DNA from: Candidatus Thalassarchaeaceae archaeon
Lineage (GTDB): Archaea > Thermoplasmatota > Poseidoniia > Poseidoniales > Thalassarchaeaceae
Reading direction: 5' to 3'
Assembly (NCBI GenBank): GCA_029250425.1
Contig: JAQXFF010000044.1
Coordinates: 1-14,677, forward strand
DNA length: 14,677 nucleotides
Shown here: positions 6,891 through 13,865 of the stretch, in pieces
Numbering within the stretch: the first letter of the stretch is position 1
Layout: each line of letters opens with the position of its first letter
Program-made: the position numbers and the translations under genes
The notes under the pieces: model-generated
Databases searched by the model: none
What the model was told of the DNA's origin: nothing
The model's input: only the letters and a program-made list of their open reading frames with translations

Positions 6891-8468
6891 TCAGAATTCT
6901 TCAAGGTCATCCAGAGCATCTTCAAAGTCTTCATCCGGCTCTTCATCTTCATCTTCATCATCATATTGCCGGTTTTGCCTGAATGACATCCAAAACCCAA
7001 TCCCGCCCATGAGAACCCCCAGTGCAGTCATGATGTGTGCATATGCACCCCATGACGAATCTTCACCAATGATTTCGCACAGTACATGTTGGATAGCATA
7101 TCGATCAGAATCTTCTCCGTTAATTGTAACTGTGACTTTCTTTGTTTCCCAGTTCGCTCCAGTATCAGGGTCTACACAGTCCATGCAAGCATGCAATGGA
7201 ACCAATGAACTTTGACCAGTTGCAGGGTCAGTTGAATTGACAATCATGGAACTGACGAGGACGGCTTGCCCTGGTCTCAAATCAATATGGAAGAGTGAAA
7301 AGTACAATTGTACGTATTCTTTTCCTCGCTGAGGGACTTCAGGGTCTTCAAAGAGAGATGTATATTCTTCATATCCAAGTCCTGAGATTTTTTCACCTCG
7401 ATCTGAAGTAATGTATACATCATCATATTCTACATAGATGGTGAATTCATAATCTTCAACAAATGTATCGCCAAGGAATGAACCAGTTCTTTCATCTAAT
7501 TTCACCAATTCTTCGATGCTCCATACATCAGGATCATCTGGATTGATTTTTCCCATTTGGAGAGGGCCTGCGATGATGGGGGCAACCATCATTGAAACCA
7601 ATAGACCCAATCCCGTGAATAAAATTGATAATTCCTTCATTGGAATGGGTGGAAGAAACATGAAGCCTGCTACAAAAACAGCAATGCCAAGAACTCCCCA
7701 AAATACCAGTCCTAGAAACGAGACCGAATTAGAATCTTCAAGGTTGTAGCCTGAGGCTTGTGCATAGGGTGAAACATATTCTGGCCCGTCAAGGCCGGGA
7801 ACGACCGGTTCATAGGGCGCTATAACGGGGATATCCATGTATGAATTCCCATTTCCAAGATAGAGGGTATAACCACCATCGGTGCTTGTTGGTTTTTGGA
7901 ATGATATCCGGAGCCCAAATGTTTCTCCAGCAGGAACTTCCTGGTTATTCACAAAGAATTCAAATTCGTAGAAATTATCCTCATCCGGTTCAGCAATTGT
8001 TTGTACAGCTAAATCTCGATTACCGAGACGCAAAACTATGTCGGTTTGCTTTGTACAGGTATTCTGTTCCAATAAATCACAATAAATCAATAGTTTCACC
8101 TTTCCGGTGATTGCTATTGAATTGTCGATTGGTAGTGCCTCAGAGACAGGGTTTGTACCTTCCCAAGTGAAAGATCGTGGCCCTCCACCATTATTGGCAG
8201 CACCTGGAAGGTTACCTTCACCTACACTCTCATCAGAAGTGGAATCAGTAGGAGCAGAATGAGTCCACATTGACCATGTGTCAGGGGCCCCAGTATCGCT
8301 GTTGCCGTACATGTACATTCGATTCTGATCAAATGTGAGGTTTCGAGGGTCCTCTGATTGCATTACGCCTGCACCGGGTTCTTGGGCAGTGGTTGGAATG
8401 GTTGCGAAAAGACTTGCAAATAATAGCACGCCGAACAGGACGACAGCTCCCCTCCCGCGCGCGCGCAT
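6891..8468 (-). CDS. Secreted/membrane protein of unknown function with acidic C-terminal tail
   Basis: 525 residues. Residues 1-28 are a signal peptide (Arg-rich start, hydrophobic core, cleavage near TTAQ). An outer beta-rich domain follows to about residue 245. It has Cys pairs (YCDLLEQNTC) and a segment around NFYEFEFFVNNQEVPAG that looks like a carbohydrate- or ligand-binding beta sandwich, though I cannot name it. Two membrane spans lie at about 252-300, then a second outer domain with a Cys-Met-Asp-Cys motif (HACMDCVD), a third span near 478-495, and a final tail of about 25 mostly Asp/Glu residues encoded by TTC/ATC repeats at 6941-6964. It is the first gene of the cluster with FEN-1 and the GT-C-like gene. 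A TATA-like element 27 bases before the ATG, and no ribosome site, suggest leaderless translation. Confidence 0.75.
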   Translation of the reverse strand: MRARGRGAVVLFGVLLFASLFATIPTTAQEPGAGVMQSEDPRNLTFDQNRMYMYGNSDTGAPDTWSMWTHSAPTDSTSDESVGEGNLPGAANNGGGPRSFTWEGTNPVSEALPIDNSIAITGKVKLLIYCDLLEQNTCTKQTDIVLRLGNRDLAVQTIAEPDEDNFYEFEFFVNNQEVPAGETFGLRISFQKPTSTDGGYTLYLGNGNSYMDIPVIAPYEPVVPGLDGPEYVSPYAQASGYNLEDSNSVSFLGLVFWGVLGIAVFVAGFMFLPPIPMKELSILFTGLGLLVSMMVAPIIAGPLQMGKINPDDPDVWSIEELVKLDERTGSFLGDTFVEDYEFTIYVEYDDVYITSDRGEKISGLGYEEYTSLFEDPEVPQRGKEYVQLYFSLFHIDLRPGQAVLVSSMIVNSTDPATGQSSLVPLHACMDCVDPDTGANWETKKVTVTINGEDSDRYAIQHVLCEIIGEDSSWGAYAHIMTALGVLMGGIGFWMSFRQNRQYDDEDEDEEPDEDFEDALDDLEEF

Positions 8469-8492
8469 GAAGCGATGGGAGAGGTGCGACCG

Positions 8493-8497
8493 TTATA
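8493..8497 (-). promoter_or_regulatory. TATA-like element in the divergent membrane-protein/trmG10 promoter region
   Basis: TATAA on the minus strand (within CCTATAACGG) is centred 27 bases before the ATG at 8468, placing transcription start at that codon. On the plus strand the same site reads TTATA and could serve trmG10 with a leader of about 40 bases. A second AT-rich word (GATTAAGG, 8499-8506) lies beside it. Confidence 0.4.
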
Positions 8498-8513
8498 GGA
8501 TTAAGGCGGAGTG

Positions 8514-8532
8514 TGTGCTGCGTAGCAGCACA
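8514..8532. promoter_or_regulatory. Perfect 8 bp inverted repeat with 3-base loop upstream of trmG10
   Basis: TGTGCTGC (8514-8521), loop GTA and GCAGCACA (8525-8532) pair perfectly. The repeat is followed within 3 bases by the self-complementary decamer CGCGTACGCG (8535-8544). Both lie between the TATA-like element and the ribosome site GAGGT (8551-8555) of trmG10. This could be a regulator's dimer site or an RNA hairpin in the leader. Confidence 0.5.
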
Positions 8533-8562
8533 GACGCGTACGCGAGAGAAGAGGTCCCGAAA

Positions 8563-9663
8563 ATGGTGAATGCGGTAGTGATTGGAGCCGGTTGGCATCC
8601 CGAACTGTTTCGAATTGAAGCGAATCAATTGATTGATTCGTTTGAAATTGTACATGCCCATGCCCTTGTCTGCAACGAATCAGAGGCGAATCGGCTAATT
8701 TCTCGTTCTAGTCTCATTGCAGAAGTGCTTAGTCCCGGAGGAATTGTGGAAATGGGAACTGCGATCAAGAGTATTTCAGAAGCGTTTCTCTCTCTGAATA
8801 TATCGGGTTCAGTTGCTGTAAAATCCAGTCGCGCGGGCGAGAAAATTGATGGCTGGTCAAGCCGTTTTATTGCAGGTGAAATTGGTGGAAAATTGGTCGA
8901 AGCAGGACGAGTGATTGATTTGACCAATCCAGATGTGACTCTTCGCGTTCACCTCCTTGCTCCATCTCATCGTACCATGCACCCAGATGATTTTGTTTCA
9001 ACTCCTGTGGTTGCATGGGGTATCACCATTCATGATGGGGATGATTGGGCGAAGAGAACCGCGCCAAATCGTCCATTTTTCAAACCGATTAGTTTAGACC
9101 CAAAACTTGCCCGAACCATGGTCAATCTTGCTTGCCCAGAAGGTGGGAAACTATTGGATCCATTTTGTGGAACTGGAGGGCTTATCGTCGAGGGAATTCT
9201 TTGCGGCTTTACATGTAGTGGAAGTGACCTTGCTTGGCCAATGGTCACTGGTACCCGTGAGAATGCTACATGGGCCCAGCAACGTGGTGGGCAAGGAATG
9301 TATGAGATTCGAAATGGCTCCGCTCTTGAGTTATCCAATATTTGGGATGAATCCTTTGATGGATTTGCATTTGACCCCCCCTATGGTCGCAATGCATGGA
9401 AATCTGCGGATGGTTTTGAATTGCTAGAAGGTGCTCTTTCTTCTTGCAATTCTGTAGCCAATGAAAATGCGAATCTCGTCACGCTGATTCCATGGCCACC
9501 TGAGGCAATTTTCGAGCCCATAAAATCAGGAGCATCCTTCGGTAAATCTTGGGCTGAGATTTCAGAGGCATTCTCTACTGCTGGTTGGAAGATTATCGAA
9601 ACCTCACCTATTCGCGTTCATCGTAGTCTAGCAAGAATGCTGATTCATGCCGTGAAGAAGTGA
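8563..9663 (+). CDS. trmG10: tRNA (guanine10-N2)-methyltransferase, THUMP + Rossmann type
   Basis: 366 residues from the ATG at 8563. The N-terminal half (to about residue 160) fits a THUMP-type tRNA-binding region. The C-terminal half is a class I methyltransferase with the SAM-binding loop DPFCGTGGLIVEG, the acidic end of the next strand in GSDLAW, and the catalytic FAFDPPYGRNA. The DPPY motif marks exocyclic-amine (N2-guanine) methylation. The family methylates G10 at the base of the tRNA D-stem in archaea. The frame is open much further upstream (to 8335), but that extension is antisense to the divergent gene and unlike the family. The ATG at 8563 has GAGGT seven bases before it. Its stop codon overlaps the 3' end of a convergent tRNA-Arg that has a G at position 10 and so is a likely substrate. 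Confidence 0.9.
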   Translation: MVNAVVIGAGWHPELFRIEANQLIDSFEIVHAHALVCNESEANRLISRSSLIAEVLSPGGIVEMGTAIKSISEAFLSLNISGSVAVKSSRAGEKIDGWSSRFIAGEIGGKLVEAGRVIDLTNPDVTLRVHLLAPSHRTMHPDDFVSTPVVAWGITIHDGDDWAKRTAPNRPFFKPISLDPKLARTMVNLACPEGGKLLDPFCGTGGLIVEGILCGFTCSGSDLAWPMVTGTRENATWAQQRGGQGMYEIRNGSALELSNIWDESFDGFAFDPPYGRNAWKSADGFELLEGALSSCNSVANENANLVTLIPWPPEAIFEPIKSGASFGKSWAEISEAFSTAGWKIIETSPIRVHRSLARMLIHAVKK

Positions 9664-9734
9664 GCGGTGCAGGATTCGAACCCGCGTCGACGGGTCCGAA
9701 GCCCATCAGGATATCCAGACTACCCTAACCGCCC
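9661..9734 (-). tRNA. tRNA-Arg (anticodon UCG)
   Basis: The minus strand folds into a standard cloverleaf of 74 bases. The acceptor stem GGGCGGT/ACCGCTC has one G-U pair. The D-arm has A14, G15, G18-G19 and A20. The anticodon stem ATGGG/CCCGT encloses the loop CTTCGGA (U33, anticodon TCG). The variable loop has four bases, and the T-arm GCGGG/CCTGC has the loop TTCGAAT. The discriminator is A and CCA is not encoded. A20 and C35 are arginine identity elements. No intron is present. The last three bases (9661-9663) are shared, on the other strand, with the TGA stop of trmG10. Base 10 is G, the target of that enzyme. Confidence 0.93.
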
Positions 9735-9752
9735 GTTCCGAAGCGAGCCGGA

Positions 9753-9786
9753 CCTCCTCCTTCAAATCGTCGGAGAGAAGAGGAGG
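9753..9786 (+). promoter_or_regulatory. Ribosome site of the YkgJ-type gene and a complementary upstream element
   Basis: GAGGAGG (9780-9786) is a strong Shine-Dalgarno sequence five bases before the ATG at 9792. CCTCCTC (9753-9759) is its exact complement, giving a possible 7 bp stem with a 20-base loop. This is the second start in the window whose ribosome site has a matching upstream element. The looser loop makes it less convincing than the one at 594-610, and the left arm also lies in the promoter side of the opposite-strand tRNA. Confidence 0.45.
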
Positions 9787-9791
9787 CTTCA

Positions 9792-10202
9792 ATGGGGACC
9801 TGGCCGACCTCGCCTTGCCTTGAAAAAGGCTGCAGTTATTGCTGTCGAAGTACGGAAATGCCACTCTCACCGAGCGATGTGTTGCGTATTGCAACCGCAA
9901 CAGGTCAACACCCCAATCAATTCAGTAGAGAAGAGGATGGAATTCGAATTCTTCTCAACAATCCTGAAACGGTTGCATGTGTGTTTCTGGATACGCATTC
10001 AGCAGATCCTCATGCACCCGGGCTTTGTTCAATTTACGAGAATCGACCAACAGGTTGTCGTACATACCCATTGATACTCAATGTGAACGACGAAGCATTT
10101 CTCGATACACTTTGTCCTCACCGTGAGGAGTTCCCTAGTACTCCTCCAATATTGTTGCAAATGTTGAAAGATCTCGATTCAGAACTTCAAGGCCAATCTT
10201 GA
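9792..10202 (+). CDS. YkgJ-type Cys-cluster protein (putative Zn/Fe-chelating)
   Basis: 136 residues. The N-terminal cluster C9-x4-C14-x2-C17-C18 and the later motif CSIYENRPTGCRTYP are the two signatures of the YkgJ/UPF0153 family, which is thought to bind zinc or an iron-sulfur centre. A further Cys-His (TLCPH) lies near residue 114. The biochemical role is not established in the family; members occur beside many kinds of genes. The start is fixed by the strong GAGGAGG site. The gene follows trmG10 by 128 bases, across the antisense tRNA, so co-transcription is possible. Its last 16 bases overlap the convergent ribD. Confidence 0.85.
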   Translation: MGTWPTSPCLEKGCSYCCRSTEMPLSPSDVLRIATATGQHPNQFSREEDGIRILLNNPETVACVFLDTHSADPHAPGLCSIYENRPTGCRTYPLILNVNDEAFLDTLCPHREEFPSTPPILLQMLKDLDSELQGQS

Positions 10203-11284
10203 GACGGCCAAGATAAATTTGGGCGTGACCAAAGAGTGACCGCATCTCCCCCCCACTCTGTTTGTTCAATAATTGACAAACCGGAATCAATGAGTTTGTT
10301 CTCATCTAACCCACTATCTGGTCCATCACCTAAAGTGGTCGGTGATTGAATGATAATGGCACGATCTACGAGTTTTTCATCAAGGAAATGTTTCCAGACA
10401 ATTGGTCCACCTTCAATCAATAATTCCTGAACACCTCGGTCGCCAAGATGATCTAAGAGGGCATTCAAATCTGCACCTCCGTCTCCCATTGGTAGAGCCA
10501 CACCCCTTGGGTCCTGTTGTGTGTGAACGAGCAAGGTATCTCCACCATCTGTCAATACCTTTGAATCAAGAGGAATTCTTAGAGTTCGATCAAGTACAAT
10601 TCTCAACGGTTGTGCACTTTGATTCAGAGAAACACGCCGAACATTGAGTACAGGGTCATCACGGATGATTGTATTTACACCGACCAAAATGGCGTCACAT
10701 TCACGCCTTAATCGATGAGCAGCATCAAGGCTTTCTTCTGATGTAAATCGTCCAGGTAAATCACCATCTACAATTCCGTTAGCATCCATCGCTGCTTTGA
10801 TGGTGACCAACGGCCGTTTGTATTCACACCAGTGCATGAAAGCCTGCATTTGTGTTTGAGCTTCTGCTCCAAGAAGCCCCTCTCGAACTGTAATTCCAGC
10901 ATCCAATAAAACTTGGATTCCTTTCCCTCGAACGGTTGGATTGGGGTCTCGAGCCGCCACGATCACTTCACCAACTCCAGCCCAAAGTAAGGCCTGAGTA
11001 CAAGGGGGAGTTCTACCAAAATGGTTGCATGGTTCGAGAGTGACGTAAGCAGTGCAACCCTCTGTTGCTGCACTTCGAACCTCAGCATCTGCAATCGCTG
11101 CTTGCTCTGCATGTAAATCACCAAGATGATCATGCCATCCTTCAGCAATGATTTTTCCAGATTGCGCCAGAACACAACCCACAGGTGGATTTGGCGAAAC
11201 CTGACCCCGCCCTCTTTCAGCAAGTTCGATTGCTCGCCTCATGCAAGCAAAATCAAACTCAGACCAGGCAGTGTCCATGCCCAT
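10187..11284 (-). CDS. ribD: Bifunctional riboflavin biosynthesis protein RibD (deaminase-reductase)
   Basis: 365 residues, the length of bacterial RibD. The deaminase domain (about 5-150) has the zinc and catalytic residues H58-A-E60 and C86-x8-C95 (EPCNHFGRTPPC), after the substrate loop PNPPVGCV. The reductase domain (about 155-365) has TIKAAMDANGIV, then FTSEES, DAILVGVNTIIRDDP and ELLIEGGP, which form the NADPH and ribose-phosphate site. It converts the first pyrimidine intermediate of riboflavin synthesis in two steps, deamination then side-chain reduction. Known archaeal pathways generally use a separate reductase and run the steps in the reverse order, so a fused bacterial-type protein is notable. 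Starts are possible at 11284 or 11278 (second Met). A TATA-like element lies 24-30 bases upstream of these. No other rib genes are in the window. Confidence 0.95.
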   Translation of the reverse strand: MGMDTAWSEFDFACMRRAIELAERGRGQVSPNPPVGCVLAQSGKIIAEGWHDHLGDLHAEQAAIADAEVRSAATEGCTAYVTLEPCNHFGRTPPCTQALLWAGVGEVIVAARDPNPTVRGKGIQVLLDAGITVREGLLGAEAQTQMQAFMHWCEYKRPLVTIKAAMDANGIVDGDLPGRFTSEESLDAAHRLRRECDAILVGVNTIIRDDPVLNVRRVSLNQSAQPLRIVLDRTLRIPLDSKVLTDGGDTLLVHTQQDPRGVALPMGDGGADLNALLDHLGDRGVQELLIEGGPIVWKHFLDEKLVDRAIIIQSPTTLGDGPDSGLDENKLIDSGLSIIEQTEWGGDAVTLWSRPNLSWPSQDWP

Positions 11285-11303
11285 CGCAGGGGCGCAAGAT
11301 ACC

Positions 11304-11312
11304 CATTATTTT
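11304..11312 (-). promoter_or_regulatory. TATA-like element for ribD
   Basis: The minus strand reads AAAATAATG, centred about 24 bases before the ATG at 11284 and 30 before the ATG at 11278. It shares the 66-base divergent spacer with the element for the lipid-kinase gene. Confidence 0.35.
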
Positions 11313-11317
11313 CGGTC

Positions 11318-11326
11318 TCATAATTT
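11318..11326 (+). promoter_or_regulatory. TATA-like element for the lipid-kinase gene
   Basis: TCATAATTT is centred about 29 bases before the ATG at 11351. This favours that ATG over the internal ATG at 11378 and suggests a leaderless or nearly leaderless mRNA. Confidence 0.35.
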
Positions 11327-11350
11327 CTAGGTGATTGGCGGGGAAGACTC

Positions 11351-12415
11351 ATGGTTGATTGCCGTTCTCGCGCAGACATGGTTCGTATTGCATGTATTGT
11401 CAATCCGGCAGGCAGAGATGGCACTGTTCTGAAACGATGGCCCAATATTGCAGATCAAATCGCAGAAGAAGGATTGGATTGTGAAATCCACTGGACCGAA
11501 CGCACGGGACATGCTTCTGAGATTGCGTTCAGTCTCCGCAACCGAGAAGACCTCGACCTCGTAGTGGCTGTTGGTGGCGATGGTACAATGAATGAAGTTG
11601 GGAGTGGGTTAAGGGGCTCTTCGATGACCCTTGGGATTATCCCAATGGGTAGCGGAAATGATTACGCACGTGCGCATGGTATCCCGCTTCGAAATACACG
11701 CCAGGCGGTTTCAATTCTCAAGTCAGGAGTGGATCGCCGTGTTGGAGCCATGAGAATCGATGGGGCCCCCGCTCCCGCTCTACCACATTATCCCTCACCG
11801 GCTGCAACCGAATGGGACGGCTCAGCAGAAGAGGATTGCATGATTCGCCGATGGGCATTTCTTGAATCAGATGGCGGAACAACCAGTGACGTCTCTCGTC
11901 GGAAAACCCTTGGTCAAGGTAAACACATTCGTGGTACACTGAAGTATACATATCTTGGAATCAAGAGTATTCTCGGATGGAAGAGGCAAGATGGTTGGCT
12001 CAAAGTGGATGATGTTGAATTGGGTCGTACAGACATGAGTGGCTTGTTTACAACAATCATGACGCAGACTTTCGGCGGAGGTTATCGAATCGCTCCAGGT
12101 ATGTGTGTCACACAAGATTCGATGTCGATTATTTTGGCGACAGGCCTATCGAAATCACAAATGCTTCGAATCATGGGTCCCCTCAAGAAGGGAACACACG
12201 TCGGTAAATGGGGCATCAGTCTGAATTCTGGAACGCGTCTTGAATTGCGCAATATCGACGAGAACGATCAACCTACCAATCAGCCCCATGACCCTCCAAT
12301 GTGGGTCCAAGTCGATGGCGAGCCTTGCCTGATGACACCAGCAATCATTCAGTATGTATCGGACCAATTGACAGTTCGTGGAGGTCAAACGATCCCGAAC
12401 GATTCATCAGAATGA
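11351..12415 (+). CDS. Diacylglycerol kinase-family (YegS/DgkB-like) lipid kinase
   Basis: 354 residues. The catalytic fold is shown by CIVNPAGRDG (about 15-24, nucleotide loop), VVAVGGDGTMNEV (about 71-83, the family hallmark GGDGT), and GIIPMGSGNDYAR (about 95-107). A C-terminal beta domain with FGGGYRIAPG and VQVDGEP completes it. These enzymes phosphorylate a lipid hydroxyl with ATP; in an archaeon the substrate may be an isoprenoid glycerol ether or polyprenol, which the sequence does not tell. The middle is unusual: about 30 extra Pro/Ala/Glu-rich residues near 140-170, and SDGGTTSDVSRR where most members have a G-x-G-x-D-A motif. An ATG at 11378 gives the usual family N-terminus (MVRIACIVNP), but TATA spacing fits 11351. 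It overlaps the convergent gene by 9 bases. Confidence 0.88.
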   Translation: MVDCRSRADMVRIACIVNPAGRDGTVLKRWPNIADQIAEEGLDCEIHWTERTGHASEIAFSLRNREDLDLVVAVGGDGTMNEVGSGLRGSSMTLGIIPMGSGNDYARAHGIPLRNTRQAVSILKSGVDRRVGAMRIDGAPAPALPHYPSPAATEWDGSAEEDCMIRRWAFLESDGGTTSDVSRRKTLGQGKHIRGTLKYTYLGIKSILGWKRQDGWLKVDDVELGRTDMSGLFTTIMTQTFGGGYRIAPGMCVTQDSMSIILATGLSKSQMLRIMGPLKKGTHVGKWGISLNSGTRLELRNIDENDQPTNQPHDPPMWVQVDGEPCLMTPAIIQYVSDQLTVRGGQTIPNDSSE

Positions 12416-13831
12416 AAAGTCACTGAAATCACCGTCATCATTGACTTCTGGATCTGCTCTTCTAACTGGAGCATCATCTTCCTCTTCAATAGGTTCAGGT
12501 TCAGCCGATTTCGTTCTGCGAGTTTTCCTGGTCGGCTTTGATTTGGGTTCAGGCGCTACTTTTGGCTCTGGAGAGGCAACCACTCTCGAAGTATGAGGGG
12601 TTGTTGCGACACTCTTTCTACCAATTGTCCTTCCACCGCTCCCCACTCCACTTCCGATGATATTTCGCAGGCCCTTTTCCTGTAATTCCTGTTCAAAAGC
12701 ATGCTCTTCTTGCATGTCAGTAATCATTTCTTCCATTGCATCGGCTTCATCTGTAGACGTAACAGAACTACCTGCAACATAGTGTCCGGTATTGGCCCCT
12801 GGCGAATCTTCAGCAAGTGCTGCCCCAATATCGAACATTGGTGTCGCTTTCGATTTTTTGGTAGGTTTTCCAGTGAATTCAGATTCCTTGGCTTTGGTGC
12901 TTGCAGCCATTCTCGCCTCATGCCGAGCTGCTTCGTGCCGTGCAGATTTACCAGCCCGCATTTGTTGTTCAGATAGCATTGCTTGTGCTTGTGAATCAGC
13001 ACCGAGAATAATTTGATTTCGAGAAAATATGTAAAGTGCTCCCGATGCCACAATCGAGACAAGCAGAATGGTTGTGTACAATCCTCTTCCAAAGAAGGGA
13101 ATGTCCCCCCCGATATAGGCCTCGTTAGCAGTGACGACCCTTTCATCTCCATATGTCAACGATGTGACGACAAAATGACCTGTCCAACCATTGTTAGGCA
13201 CGCGAATACTACAATCCACAGTAGGATCCCGTGGGGTGGAATCTCCTTGCCGAAGATAACCGTTTAGTTTGACAGCCTGATTGGTGTCCATCTGTATGGC
13301 AGCATCAAACACATTTTCATTTGCAGGGATGATGGCTAGTAGGATCCACCCTTGGTGTGGGAAATCACTGGCTTTACCGCTACCAAGCGTCCCATCGACC
13401 ATGGGGGTTCCCTTGGCTTGAGTGGGTGATGGCCAATCGTCATCACTGTTGACAACGCTAACAAAAATTGAACCCGGTGTGACATCTCCAGCTTCTTCAT
13501 ATGGCATCTGTTTTACCATCCATGAAGCAATGGCATGCGTTTGTGTTTGTGGCTGGTCAAATATTTTTGTTTGAACCAACCATCCTGTAACACTGAATGT
13601 AGAATTTTCACATTCATCTAGAACAAATGATTCTCCATCAACTTGCCTTGATGATGTAGTGGATAGTTTATTGGTTACAGAAATCGAATTGATTCCTGTA
13701 GTACTATCAGAGTCAAAACTTGTGCTATATTCGCCATTTGATGACCCCCATGCGACATTTGGGCCACCAATACAACCCGAAAAAGAGGGTATCAGGAAGA
13801 GAAAAACGAGAAGCGGAACAAGGCGTCGCAC
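12407..13831 (-). CDS. Putative lipoprotein with one membrane span and a long charged cytoplasmic tail
   Basis: 474 residues if started at the GTG at 13831. The first 20 residues are then Arg-Arg, a hydrophobic core and PSFSGC, a lipobox-like site with Cys20. An outer domain of about 225 residues follows, including a stretch WILLAIIPANENVFDAA then VKLNGYL; this faintly recalls a bacterial hypothetical family with HIIPAN and KGYL words, but I would not assign it. One span lies at about 250-269, then an Ala/Arg/Glu helix likely to be a coiled coil (about 277-310), and a low-complexity tail of Ser, Pro, Lys and Glu ending DGDFSDFSF. Upstream in-frame starts exist at 13870 (GTG) and 13894 (TTG, overlapping the SCO-like stop as TTGA). 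I chose 13831 because it gives a normal signal peptide. It probably shares an mRNA with the SCO-like gene. Confidence 0.72.
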   Translation of the reverse strand: MRRLVPLLVFLFLIPSFSGCIGGPNVAWGSSNGEYSTSFDSDSTTGINSISVTNKLSTTSSRQVDGESFVLDECENSTFSVTGWLVQTKIFDQPQTQTHAIASWMVKQMPYEEAGDVTPGSIFVSVVNSDDDWPSPTQAKGTPMVDGTLGSGKASDFPHQGWILLAIIPANENVFDAAIQMDTNQAVKLNGYLRQGDSTPRDPTVDCSIRVPNNGWTGHFVVTSLTYGDERVVTANEAYIGGDIPFFGRGLYTTILLVSIVASGALYIFSRNQIILGADSQAQAMLSEQQMRAGKSARHEAARHEARMAASTKAKESEFTGKPTKKSKATPMFDIGAALAEDSPGANTGHYVAGSSVTSTDEADAMEEMITDMQEEHAFEQELQEKGLRNIIGSGVGSGGRTIGRKSVATTPHTSRVVASPEPKVAPEPKSKPTRKTRRTKSAEPEPIEEEDDAPVRRADPEVNDDGDFSDFSF

Positions 13832-13865
13832 GCATCGCTGAGGGCGCTCCCCATTGAAGACTGTT

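Noticed and set aside
6941..6964. CTTCAT/CAT simple repeat
   Set aside because: It encodes the acidic tail (Asp/Glu codons) of the membrane protein on the minus strand; codon-level repetition explains it without a separate element.
6796..7215. Plus-strand 139-residue Ser-rich reading frame
   Set aside because: It is the complement of the acidic Asp/Glu tail of the minus-strand membrane protein and the start of FEN-1; Ser runs arise from the TTC/ATC repeat.
8456..8466. Alternating CG run that could form Z-DNA, with a similar run at 6754-6763
   Set aside because: Both fall in codons for Arg-Ala-Arg-Gly and are only about 10-11 bases long; too short and too easily explained by coding.
8335..8562. 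76-codon in-frame upstream extension of trmG10
   Set aside because: It runs antisense through the first codons of the divergent membrane-protein gene, its residues do not look like a THUMP domain, and the ATG at 8563 has a ribosome site and the expected N-terminus.
9667..10074. 135-residue plus-strand frame overlapping the tRNA and the YkgJ-type gene
   Set aside because: It begins inside the tRNA complement, is out of frame with the Cys-cluster protein, and has no ribosome site or recognisable motif.
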